The notes beneath the pieces were generated by a model, which saw only the letters and a program-made list of their open reading frames with translations, made no database searches and was not told where the DNA came from. Positions 13,376-21,075 of a stretch of DNA of 21,075 nucleotides are shown here, piece after piece. Each line of letters opens with the position of its first letter. Positions within the stretch are counted from its first letter, which is position 1. A program made the position numbers and the translations under genes. This stretch comes from Chloroflexota bacterium (lineage in GTDB: Bacteria > Chloroflexota > Dehalococcoidia > SZUA-161 > SpSt-899): positions 1 through 21,075 of the forward strand of contig JABHWQ010000105.1 in assembly GCA_018657655.1 (NCBI GenBank), given 5' to 3'.

Positions 13376-15301
13376 TCAGAGGCTCCGCACGTTGACGATG
13401 CCATGCTGATCGAGGATAGCAACAATATTCGTTTTGGCAACATCATTAGCAAATGCACTATCACGAAAAACACATGTTGTATCTCCTGCTGGATCTAACT
13501 TATTGAACCAGTCTACAATTCCTTGACCGAGTGATTCTGTTTCCTCCATACTAATATCTTCAGATAAGCAAGCGATCAGAACTCCACCTCCAATAGCATG
13601 AACATTCTTACCAGCAATTTCCTTGGTGTCTATAGGTACACAAAGATCTAAGCCTAATTTAAGAAGCAATTCATATAGAATATCAGCCTCACTCCGATCC
13701 GTTTTTAGGTGTTCTACCGATTCTTCGAGCGTTTCCGGGATGTCATCGCTCTGCGAATTCCACTCCTTGATATTAGTTGAGTCGAGCTTAAACACTCGGA
13801 AGCCCAGAGCACCGGGGAACAATGGATTTTCATCCGTAAGCTTCCTCGCGGCAAGCCTTAGTCGCTCCTTCGTTAATTCTGCAATATTTAGAGGTAACCC
13901 TTTCTCTTTACAGTAATTCGCTGCAATCTTTTGACTATTATTACTTGGATCAAGAGCTTCAGGTAACTGTACAAGGATATAACTACGACTCCCTCCATCA
14001 ATAGCATTTTGATTCATAACAGCTTGACCAAATGTTCCAGACCCAGCAAAGAAATCCATAAAGATACCATCTGTTGATCGATCCCCATTAACCACAAATG
14101 AGATAAAGTATTGCATTAATCTTAGTGGCTTTGGAAAGTTAAATACTTTTACCGGGAATAGTTGTGCGAGTTCCTTAGTCCCTTCCTGGTTGAAAGGTCC
14201 ATTCATCAATGATAGTGGCTTCCCAAGTCGTTCTATACCATTCTCATCACGAAGGTACTGCTTTGCTCGCACACTAAATTTTCCACGCGATTTATTAATA
14301 ACAAGCTCATTATTTGCATATGCACGCAGAGTTCTCTCCTTGGCCCAAATCCATTGTTTTTCAGGCCATATTTCATCTCCCTCGTGCATGATTGGGTATA
14401 CCAGATTTGGTCGTTCGTCTTTACTAGTAGTTGCCAGGGGCTGAGTCAAGTATCCACCCCTTACTTCATACTTTTCATCCCTCAATTTGTAGTCTGCTCT
14501 CTGCTCATCGTTTAGTGGTGCAGCAATATCCTGGATTGGTTCACGGGAGTAGACGAGGATGTATTCATGAACATTTGCGAACCCTCTCGTTAGAGCTCCG
14601 GATCCATATTTATTTTTCCAGACAATGCGCTCAATAAAGTTCTCTTCCCCAAAGACTTCATCACAGATTTTCTTGACATGATCTACCTCAGTCTCGTCAG
14701 AAGAGACCAACAATAGCCCCTCAGGTTTCAAAAGTGATTTTGCCACCTTAATTCGAGGATAAATCATGTTTAGCCAATCGGTATGAAATCTTCCGCTCGC
14801 AGCCTTATTACTACTTAAGGTTTTACCACCCTGAGTTTGCCCGACAAGCTCATGATAGTTGCGAATAGTATCCTTGAAATCATCAGGGTATACGAAATCG
14901 TTGCCAGTGTTATATGGTGGATCTATATAAATCATCTTTACTCTACTTGCATAGCTTTTCTGGAGGAGCTTTAGAACTTCAAGATTGTCACCTTCAATCA
15001 TCAGGTTTCGAGTATTTTCCCAATCTAGACTTTCATCAACGCATGGTCTAAGCGTCCCAGTCGAAGGCGCAAGTGCTAGTTTGCGAGCACGTCGTTTTCC
15101 ATGCCAATTAAGGCCATACTTCTCTTCCACATCTGTAACGGATTGATCACCTACAAGTTGCTTGAGTGTATCAATGTTTAATGTGATACCATCAGGTCCC
15201 TCGGAGATTAATTCGGGGAATAGGTCCTTTAGCGTAGAGATGTTTTGAGAGACACTATCAATTGACCTAGTCTCTGGATCGTTGGCTACTATTTTCCTCA
15301 T
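13376..15301 (-). CDS. mod: Type III restriction-modification system, N6-adenine DNA methyltransferase (Mod)
   Basis: This is a 641-aa protein. The start MRKIVANDPE is chosen for GGAGG five bases upstream; an earlier in-frame ATG at 15340 would overlap the DUF4391 gene by 26 bases. The beta-class order is clear: catalytic 'IYIDPPYNTGND' (DPPY 127-130) before the AdoMet-binding 'FMDFFAGSGTFGQAV' (418-422). 'WLNMIYPRIKVAKSLLKPEG' and 'SSDETEVDHVKKICDEVFG' are standard Mod blocks. The central region, about 225-400, should hold the target recognition domain, so the methylated sequence cannot be predicted. Mod methylates one strand of an asymmetric 5-6 bp site, protecting the element and host, and also directs Res. 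I see no obvious simple-sequence tract that would suggest phase variation. Confidence 0.93.
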   Translation of the reverse strand: MRKIVANDPETRSIDSVSQNISTLKDLFPELISEGPDGITLNIDTLKQLVGDQSVTDVEEKYGLNWHGKRRARKLALAPSTGTLRPCVDESLDWENTRNLMIEGDNLEVLKLLQKSYASRVKMIYIDPPYNTGNDFVYPDDFKDTIRNYHELVGQTQGGKTLSSNKAASGRFHTDWLNMIYPRIKVAKSLLKPEGLLLVSSDETEVDHVKKICDEVFGEENFIERIVWKNKYGSGALTRGFANVHEYILVYSREPIQDIAAPLNDEQRADYKLRDEKYEVRGGYLTQPLATTSKDERPNLVYPIMHEGDEIWPEKQWIWAKERTLRAYANNELVINKSRGKFSVRAKQYLRDENGIERLGKPLSLMNGPFNQEGTKELAQLFPVKVFNFPKPLRLMQYFISFVVNGDRSTDGIFMDFFAGSGTFGQAVMNQNAIDGGSRSYILVQLPEALDPSNNSQKIAANYCKEKGLPLNIAELTKERLRLAARKLTDENPLFPGALGFRVFKLDSTNIKEWNSQSDDIPETLEESVEHLKTDRSEADILYELLLKLGLDLCVPIDTKEIAGKNVHAIGGGVLIACLSEDISMEETESLGQGIVDWFNKLDPAGDTTCVFRDSAFANDVAKTNIVAILDQHGIVNVRSL

Positions 15302-15314
15302 CAATTCCTCCGAT

Positions 15315-16073
15315 TTATAATTTGGATAGTGCGGAGGCATGGGCTGCCTTTACTCGCTTCAATTCCATATTAAGTTCTATTTGCCGTGCTATCTGCTTCT
15401 CTTTTTTCGCTATCGTGCGTAGCCGCAAAATCTCTATCTCCAGACGTGAACACTCTCGTAGCGCATCTCGCCGTGCTGTGGCTTTTCCAGAATCAGCATA
15501 AATGGTGAACTGACCGGTCAGAGCTGCAGCGTTGAAGGAAATCATCGTGTTTAGCCATCCCTCATAAAGGCGGAAAACGTTTGAATGCGGCTGACGCTCA
15601 AAACTGAGAGCATAGCTAAACTCATCTATAAACGTGTTCTCAAATCCGCTCTCCCATTCAGCCAAAACCACTTCTTCTTCTAGAACTATCCTGTCTGCCT
15701 CGCTTTGAGACCAGCGCTTGTGTGCTGCCGAGATTGAAACTTTTCTATCGTGATCAGTCATAAGTACAACAGGGTAAGGAACAGCTCTGTGGACCAGTTC
15801 CATGAGGCGATCCGCCTTGGCTCCAGCACGTAACTTGGACTGCAGCACTGCGATCTCCAAGTATTCTCTAACATTATCCCGGTATTCAGGAATGCCGGTC
15901 GTCGTGGGCTTCAGAACTGCCACCCAGAATAGTTCCTCAATACCATCATTGATGTGTCTTTTATCAGCAGGTGTGGGAGCACCGTTTTCAAGTAGAAGCT
16001 TCTTAGGAACCCGCTTCTGCACGAGCGAAGAGGCAGGAAGATTCAGTGAGGCAAGCAATCCTTGGATTTTCAA
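15315..16073 (-). CDS. DUF4391 family protein of the defence operon
   Basis: This is a 252-aa protein with a TTG start (MKIQGLLASL). GGAGG lies seven bases upstream and the start overlaps the helicase stop as TTGA, so translation is coupled. The opening 'LNLPASSLVQKRVPKKLLLE', then 'ADKRHINDGIEELFWVAVLK', 'EYLEIAVLQSKL' and 'HRAVPYPVVLMT' match my memory of the DUF4391 pattern. Residues about 200-250 are charged and helical (ARRDALRECSRLEIEILRLR and onward), likely a coiled coil. The function is unknown. I recall DUF4391 genes sitting between a SNF2-type helicase and type III Mod/Res genes in other bacteria, so it is probably a helper subunit linking the two. No catalytic motif is visible. 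Confidence 0.75.
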   Translation of the reverse strand: MKIQGLLASLNLPASSLVQKRVPKKLLLENGAPTPADKRHINDGIEELFWVAVLKPTTTGIPEYRDNVREYLEIAVLQSKLRAGAKADRLMELVHRAVPYPVVLMTDHDRKVSISAAHKRWSQSEADRIVLEEEVVLAEWESGFENTFIDEFSYALSFERQPHSNVFRLYEGWLNTMISFNAAALTGQFTIYADSGKATARRDALRECSRLEIEILRLRTIAKKEKQIARQIELNMELKRVKAAHASALSKL

Positions 16074-19000
16074 TCGTCAGCCTCCGAAAGTACTACTAAA
16101 TAAGCCAGTACCTCGAAGTCGTTGGTGCCAGCAAACTCACCCCTTAGTGCCGTTGTCCCGCCCGGATTAAACAGACTTGCCATGGCACGCTCTTCATTCT
16201 TGCCCACTACAGACGAGACAGCTGCAGACAGTAGTTCTTGTGCTTTGCGCATCTCTCTACCATTTTTTGTAGTCTTATCAAATCGTGCACAGGCACCTGC
16301 GTCCGGTATATCTCGGCCAATACAAAGACGCTTCACTCTATCGAGAACCCGCCTTGCCTGAGTATAGGGTAAAACCATAGCGCCATCATCGCCAATATGT
16401 ACTAGGTAATGCGGTGCTAGTGGGTACCCCCGCTCAGTAGTTAGTTTGATTGCATCCCCTTCTGCTCTTAAACAAAACACGATTCCTGGTGGGATATCTG
16501 CTTCATCTGAAGTAGTAACTGCAAAGCTGCCTATTGGTAATTCGTCGAGGACTCCAGGATGCTTTTTATTATATTCCGCCAAGTCAATCCGAAAGTCCGT
16601 AAGAGTTAGGTCCGCGATGGACACACCTGAGGAAAGGTCTTCCAAATCTATGACCACATCTTGAAGCTTAAGAAGCTGGTTACGACGATACTCAAGATCG
16701 TTCATTTGGTTGCCAGACTGTTGCTCAATCAAGTTTTCCTCACCAGTTGCTGAGATATCAAGCAAAACCATTCGGCCACTCACACGCTGCTCTAAATTGA
16801 TGTATTCCTCTAGCTCCATATTGGGCCAGAAATTCACAAGCTGAATGTACTCATTTGGTGAACCAATGCGGTCAATGCGACCAAAGCGTTGGATAATCCT
16901 GACTGGGTTCCAGTGAATGTCATAGTTTATTAACCAGTCACAGTCCTGTAAATTTTGACCTTCAGAAATGCAATCGGTGGCGATAAGCAGATCTAACTCA
17001 CCCTCATTAAAGTATTCTTCTGGTCGCTCCTTTGAAAGTGGCGAAAATGCGGACAGTATTGAACCAAAATCTTTCCGAAGCTCTTTACGAGTTGTTTGAA
17101 TTCCACCCGAACCAGTGACAAGTGCAGTATCAATATCCATTTGTTTCTTTGCCCAGGGTGCTAGTTGATCATAGATGTATCGGGCTGTATCCGCGAAGGC
17201 GGTGAACACAATCATCTTCCTATTGTTCGGATTAATGGGACTTTGGGCTTTACTCTCAATCATCGCTTTCAGAGCTAAAAGTTTGGAGTCCCGTTCAGCA
17301 GCTACCTGTCTCGCAGCAGAAAGGAGACCTGCCAGTCGATTGCGGTCTTCGGCAAGATCCTGTTTCCAACGAATGATATCCACATCGTGCAAAAGCACTT
17401 TTACCTTGCGCCCCACCAGTAGGCTTTCGAAAGCAGGATCATCAATATCTACGTCCTCAATGTCAATCTCCTCTGTGTCCTCCTCGTGGTTTTCTATCCG
17501 CTCCAGTGTTGCCTCGACATCCCTGAGTTGGCGCTCTATCGTAAGAGCAAACGAGTGAACCGAACTTTCCATTCTTTTAAGGACATTTACTCTTAGAAGA
17601 TGAATCAGACTCTCTTCTCTATCCACCTGGCGGAAGAACCCCGTACCCCCTTTGACTTCTGTGCTGTATTTCTTGTCGTACACTTCCTGCTTGTGTGGAA
17701 GCACATAGCGAAGAGGTGCGTAGGCGGACAGGTTCAGCTTTCTGATTTCAAGGTTTATGTCGGCGATAGGTGGAAATTCACCTGCTATGTCTACATCAGT
17801 TTTAATGTTTATGGGTTTTAGGCGATCTGGGAAGCGCCCTGTTTCAGCTATTCCGTAATACTTCTCAATATGCTTTCGTGATCTAGCTATTGTCAGAACA
17901 TCTAGCAAAGTAAAATATTCAAACCCAAGCATCTCAATTAAACGCGAAGGGATTCGTTCGCTATCATCTAAATCAAGCCACCGATTGAATTGCCGTTGAG
18001 CTAAACGTGTTACACTGTCGATACTTCCAATTCCGTGATCGATAAGAGCGGTATCATCACCCTCAGTCACGAATGCAAGTTGATTGCGCAGATCTGCTAG
18101 TCGATTGTTAACGGGTGTTGCAGATAGCATGAGTACGCGTGTCTTCACACCCTCTTTGATGATTCTGCGCATGAGACGATCGTAACGCGTTTCACCGCCT
18201 TGACGAGGTGTACGCTTATTGCGGAAATTATGTGATTCATCGATCACAACTAGATCGTAATTCCCCCAATTGATGTGTGAAAGGTCTATATCGCCGGAAT
18301 ATCCAGTATCCCTTGACAAATCTGTATGATTGAGAACATCATAGTTAAAGCGATCCGAGGCCAGTATGTTGCGCTTGTCATTAGCCTTATACAGGGTCCA
18401 GTTGTCGCGTAGGCGCTTAGGACATAGAACAAGAACCCGGTCATTCCGTAATTCGTGGTACTTAATAATAGCCAAAGCCTCAAATGTCTTCCCCAGACCT
18501 ACACTATCGGCTATGATGCAACCACCAAAACGATTGAGTTTATCTATAGCGCCTACTGCTCCGTCCCGCTGGAATTTGAAAAGCTTCTTCCAGACGACAG
18601 TATTGCGAATACCCGTCGCACTCTTAACAACCTGTTCTTCGTCTAGTTCATCGCCCTTATCGCGAAAGATGTAGTGCAAAATAGATGTGTATATAAGAAG
18701 AGGATTTTGATGCTCGGAGATCTCTTTCAAACTGTCGATTAAATCCTGATTACCGTCCGAATGTGTAGAGAGAGCATCCCATTGTGTGTCAAACCATTGG
18801 CTAAGCATCTCGGATTCTTCCGGAGTCTCAGATACTTGGATTAGTTTCATGGGATTACCAGGAACAAGACCCAGGCCATCAGTACTGAACTCTAATGAGC
18901 CGAGAAGCGCTTGGACGGGCTGACCACTTGAGCTACGAATTACGAAGGTACCCTGGGGGATGGGACTCATTGATCGGCGGATCTCTGCCTTGTTCACAAT

Positions 19001-19267
19001 CCATTTCAGGAGCTGGTTAGCTAGCCATCTCGTTTGCAAGCGATTCCTATTTGGTCGGTCTGCTTCCGTTCCAAGAAGCTCCAGGTCAGGGCTATTCTTG
19101 GACAGTACTAGGCGACACCCCTCCAACTCCTGCACCTCTTGCTGTATTTCGTTAAACGCAAAGAGAGATATGGTTGGGGAAAGGATATCGAGATGATGGC
19201 CACTATGTATCAGTGGACGAATGATATTAATGACTCGATCTGAGCCTGTATTTTTAACTAGTTTCAC
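16070..19267 (-). CDS. SNF2-type helicase with degenerate PLD-like N terminus, first gene of the defence operon
   Basis: This is a 1065-aa protein with a GTG start (MKLVKNTGSD) and a weak ribosome binding site. Residues about 1-145 resemble a phospholipase D-like fold ('LLGSLEFSTDGLGLVPGNPM', the GS.N-like turn) but the catalytic HxK is not visible. The SNF2-like ATPase follows: Walker A 'IIADSVGLGKTFEALAIIKY' (K260), 'VVIDESHNFRN' (DESH 343-346) and 'MLSATPVNNRL' (SAT 382-384). The second lobe has 'KMIVFTAFADTARYIYDQL' (684 onward), motif V 'IATDCISEGQNLQ' (762-774) and motif VI 'IQRFGRIDRIGS' (792-803). A coiled, very acidic insert lies at about 575-610. Related helicases act in defence islands as DNA translocases; here it is joined to DUF4391 and type III RM genes. 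The substrate is unknown. It might remodel or sense incoming DNA, or license Mod/Res. Confidence 0.85.
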   Translation of the reverse strand: MKLVKNTGSDRVINIIRPLIHSGHHLDILSPTISLFAFNEIQQEVQELEGCRLVLSKNSPDLELLGTEADRPNRNRLQTRWLANQLLKWIVNKAEIRRSMSPIPQGTFVIRSSSGQPVQALLGSLEFSTDGLGLVPGNPMKLIQVSETPEESEMLSQWFDTQWDALSTHSDGNQDLIDSLKEISEHQNPLLIYTSILHYIFRDKGDELDEEQVVKSATGIRNTVVWKKLFKFQRDGAVGAIDKLNRFGGCIIADSVGLGKTFEALAIIKYHELRNDRVLVLCPKRLRDNWTLYKANDKRNILASDRFNYDVLNHTDLSRDTGYSGDIDLSHINWGNYDLVVIDESHNFRNKRTPRQGGETRYDRLMRRIIKEGVKTRVLMLSATPVNNRLADLRNQLAFVTEGDDTALIDHGIGSIDSVTRLAQRQFNRWLDLDDSERIPSRLIEMLGFEYFTLLDVLTIARSRKHIEKYYGIAETGRFPDRLKPINIKTDVDIAGEFPPIADINLEIRKLNLSAYAPLRYVLPHKQEVYDKKYSTEVKGGTGFFRQVDREESLIHLLRVNVLKRMESSVHSFALTIERQLRDVEATLERIENHEEDTEEIDIEDVDIDDPAFESLLVGRKVKVLLHDVDIIRWKQDLAEDRNRLAGLLSAARQVAAERDSKLLALKAMIESKAQSPINPNNRKMIVFTAFADTARYIYDQLAPWAKKQMDIDTALVTGSGGIQTTRKELRKDFGSILSAFSPLSKERPEEYFNEGELDLLIATDCISEGQNLQDCDWLINYDIHWNPVRIIQRFGRIDRIGSPNEYIQLVNFWPNMELEEYINLEQRVSGRMVLLDISATGEENLIEQQSGNQMNDLEYRRNQLLKLQDVVIDLEDLSSGVSIADLTLTDFRIDLAEYNKKHPGVLDELPIGSFAVTTSDEADIPPGIVFCLRAEGDAIKLTTERGYPLAPHYLVHIGDDGAMVLPYTQARRVLDRVKRLCIGRDIPDAGACARFDKTTKNGREMRKAQELLSAAVSSVVGKNEERAMASLFNPGGTTALRGEFAGTNDFEVLAYLVVLSEADD

Positions 19268-19711
19268 TGGCTGGTTCCAACTTTTATTTGGTGAATTTGA
19301 TTCTTTTCAGTATATATACTCAGCAAGGATTCCTCTCCAAACAAAAATGGTCCCCACGACCTTTCCAGATGAATCGTGGAAGTTAGAATTCACACAACAC
19401 TATTCAAGCTAGGAAAAAGGGTGCTGGGCTCGAAACGATCAAAATGGAGCTAATCCGGAATACTAATAATCCCTACATGACAGCAATGATTTTAGCCCAG
19501 AATAGGTCGACTTTGAATCAGCTTGGGCAATTAGCGATGTATATATTTGATTATTATAGATTTATGATCGGAATACGGAGCCTTCATTTAACCATTATTC
19601 ACTCCCAAATGAGCACCCAGTGCACAGGACAGATTTTAGACCACTGTAAAGTGCTGATTATCAAGCTATTACAGAATGCAACACGGGGATTAGTTATCCC
19701 CTTGTATGGCA
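19268..19711. other. Gene-free region: promoter of the defence operon and probable right end of the element
   Basis: I see no gene. A plus-strand frame at 19444-19779 is unconvincing because it runs through a terminator. A perfect AT-rich palindrome lies at 19309-19320. CTGGGCT (19424-19430) and AGCCCAG (19494-19500) form a 7-bp inverted repeat spanning 77 bp, but it does not fold as a tRNA. GGGGAT/ATCCCC around five bases (19685-19701) sits beside the host terminator. The junction with the chromosome should lie here, but it cannot be placed without the left attachment site. Confidence 0.4.
19309..19320 (-). promoter_or_regulatory. AT-rich palindrome, possible promoter -10 area of the defence operon
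   Basis: AGTATATATACT is a perfect 12-bp palindrome about 42 bp upstream of the helicase GTG. On the minus strand it offers TATACT, close to a sigma70 -10 box, but no matching -35 box is found at 16-18 bp. It may be the promoter, an operator or both. Confidence 0.3.
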
Positions 19712-19739
19712 AAAACCCCCAGCAAATGCCAGGGGTTTT
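19712..19739 (-). terminator. Rho-independent terminator of the host surface-protein gene
   Basis: AAAACCCC (19712-19719) pairs with GGGGTTTT (19732-19739), eight perfect base pairs around a 12-nt loop. On the minus strand the stem runs into T residues. It lies about 25 bp past the stop codon of the gene at 19765. The T/A symmetry means it could also work in the plus direction. Confidence 0.75.
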
Positions 19740-19764
19740 CATGTATGTCCAACTTTTGTCAGGC

Positions 19765-21075
19765 TTACTTCAAGTATAACATCTTGATCGTCTTGGTATA
19801 TGATCCTGCTCTGAGCCTAGTCAGATAAAGTCCTGTTGAGACTGGGTGACCATCATCGTTCATGCCATTCCAGATATGCTCATACCAACCTGCAACTTGG
19901 GCACCAGATTCAATCGTTCTCACCGTATTTCCACGTATATCGTAGATAATCATGGAGACCTCTGAATCCTCCGGTAATCCATATCGGAGTGTTGTACTCG
20001 GATTGAATGGATTCGGATAATTCTGGTCAAGGATAAACTCTGTCGGTAATGCCACTGTCTCAGCTATTGAAACGTACCCAACAGTAAACTTGAATGTCTC
20101 TGATTCAGTTGTGAGTGAGTCGGTATCTGTAGCTACCACTCTCCACCAGTACTCAGTATCAGTGGCTAGTGCCTCAGTCAGATCGAGAGCGACATCTACC
20201 TCCGTATTTGCATCGAACACTACATCCACGAAACTGGAGTCCGATGCTATCTGAATAGTATATGTAGCATAGTCCATAGGATCAGGATCAACTGACGGCA
20301 CCCATTCAAATGAGGGCATATCAGATAAGCCTGCAACATCATCTTCAGGTGCAATTAATGCGAAGGCACCTGGAGCTTCAGGAACTAGATCTGTCCAGAA
20401 GGTTACTTCTTCTGAATGTGATATACCATCCGTTTGGTCCATGGCTATCACTTCCCAGAAGTATTGAGTGTTATCTTCCAGTTCACTGGTGACAAAGACC
20501 GCATTCGTGTCCGTTAGAACAGAGTCAAACTCAATACCATCTCCCCACCAGTGCATTTCATATGATACCACATCACCCGGATCAGCATCCATAGCTGGAC
20601 TCCAGACCATTTCGGGAGTAAGGGTCAAGACCAAGACTGAATCAGGTGTTATCAGCTCGACCATGGATGGAGCATCATTCCCTTGATTAATAACAAAACT
20701 CTGGAAACCACCAACATTATACGTTTCGACATCTGACCAATCCTCTGCAAAAACTGCCCAGTAATAGGTCATGTTATCGTCTAGTTCCCATTCGAGGGTA
20801 ATTGTGGTGTCCTCACCTGACCAGAGCGTATCCATGTCTTCAGGACTATTACCCAATATTAGGTGATAGCCAAAGCCATCATATAGATCAGGATCATCAC
20901 TTGATTCCCATGTGAATGTTGGTGAAAGAACTGTCAACACTTCAGCATCAGTTGGAAGCAATAACTCAAACTCTGCAGGTGCTTCGTTCTCTGCATTGGT
21001 CCAAAAGGATGCGGTGTCAGAGAAGGTTACCCCACCAGAATCATCAATAGCTGATACTGCCCAATAGTAAGTCTG
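19765..21075 (-). CDS. Secreted multi-Ig/FN3-repeat protein with T9SS type A-like sorting domain, 3' part
   Basis: At least 436 residues are visible; the frame stays open to the right edge, so the N terminus and signal peptide lie outside the window. Three and a part fibronectin-III/Ig-like repeats of about 95 aa follow one another, each with 'P.F.W....D.D' near the start and a 'L.....YYW.V.A.D' strand pair near the end (TYYWAVFAED, QYFWEVIAMD, EYWWRVVATD), with very acidic linkers. The last ~85 residues are 'LDQNYPNPFNPSTTLRYGLP', 'SMIIYDIRGNTVRTI', 'HIWNGMNDDGHPVSTGLYLT' and 'KTIKMLYLK', the classic C-terminal domain that directs export through the type IX system or caps FlgD-like Ig folds. 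It is a host extracellular protein, not part of the element. Acidic low-basic composition differs from the element genes. Confidence 0.8.
   Translation of the reverse strand, partial: QTYYWAVSAIDDSGGVTFSDTASFWTNAENEAPAEFELLLPTDAEVLTVLSPTFTWESSDDPDLYDGFGYHLILGNSPEDMDTLWSGEDTTITLEWELDDNMTYYWAVFAEDWSDVETYNVGGFQSFVINQGNDAPSMVELITPDSVLVLTLTPEMVWSPAMDADPGDVVSYEMHWWGDGIEFDSVLTDTNAVFVTSELEDNTQYFWEVIAMDQTDGISHSEEVTFWTDLVPEAPGAFALIAPEDDVAGLSDMPSFEWVPSVDPDPMDYATYTIQIASDSSFVDVVFDANTEVDVALDLTEALATDTEYWWRVVATDTDSLTTESETFKFTVGYVSIAETVALPTEFILDQNYPNPFNPSTTLRYGLPEDSEVSMIIYDIRGNTVRTIESGAQVAGWYEHIWNGMNDDGHPVSTGLYLTRLRAGSYTKTIKMLYLK

Noticed and set aside
13376..19267. DISARM or BREX system, because of the PLD-like/SNF2 helicase plus methyltransferase
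   Set aside because: The methyltransferase and nuclease are clearly type III Mod and Res, and no DrmA/DrmB (DUF1998), PglZ or Brx-type gene is present.
19424..19500. A 77-bp segment bounded by CTGGGCT/AGCCCAG with TTTCGAGCCCAGC on the minus strand, suggestive of a tRNA or tRNA-derived attachment site
   Set aside because: The T-arm stem does not pair, there is no D-loop GG, position 33 of the would-be anticodon loop is not U, and no CCA follows. The orientation also does not fit a 3'-end tRNA insertion with int at the left.
19444..19779. 111-aa plus-strand open frame between the defence operon and the host gene
   Set aside because: It passes through the terminator at 19712-19739 and overlaps the end of the host gene; no ribosome binding site or family resemblance.

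Overview
The window looks like most of an integrative mobile element lodged in a bacterial chromosome, with a host gene at the right edge. The host gene (19765-21075) encodes a secreted multi-domain protein ending in a type IX secretion (T9SS)-like sorting domain with the 'YPNPFNPSTT' signature. That style is typical of FCB-group bacteria; it reminds me most of Marinimicrobia, Calditrichota or KSB1-like lineages, but this is a judgement from style only. Clear Shine-Dalgarno sites and GTG/TTG starts argue against ordinary Bacteroidota.

Every convincing gene is on the minus strand, so the element reads right to left. (1) 19267-10395: a four-gene defence operon of SNF2-type helicase, DUF4391 protein, type III DNA methyltransferase (Mod) and type III restriction subunit (Res), with overlapping or nearly touching genes. 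(2) 9984-7600: a primase-helicase (archaeo-eukaryotic primase plus D5/SF3 helicase), followed by a strong terminator. (3) 7289-4746: an 847-aa protein of unrecognised family with a short motif reminiscent of the catalytic loop of two-barrel RNA polymerases. (4) 4387-1780: a tight operon of DUF932 protein, SWIM-finger/Gam-like protein, RadC-type JAB protein and a possible single-strand-annealing-like protein. This looks like a recombination and DNA-end-protection module. (5) 1084 to the left edge: three consecutive small helix-turn-helix proteins, the last probably an excisionase, one base upstream of a tyrosine integrase cut by the window edge.

There are no capsid, portal, terminase or tail genes, so within the window this is a satellite- or IME-like element carrying its own replication, recombination, integration and restriction functions. 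The left attachment site lies outside the window; the right boundary should lie between about 19268 and 19711.

The gene-free stretches are not empty. A degenerate 24-bp motif with two conserved blocks (AGAAGGG, eight bases, CATCGTCGA) occurs three times at about 190-bp spacing in 1229-1779 and once more ahead of the DUF932 operon. There is an iteron-like GGGATAGTA pair with a distant inverted copy at 7471-7566, a perfect CRP/FNR-like palindrome at 10266-10281, and a hairpin over the ribosome binding site of the excisionase-like gene. All functional calls come from reading the sequence; no searches were run.
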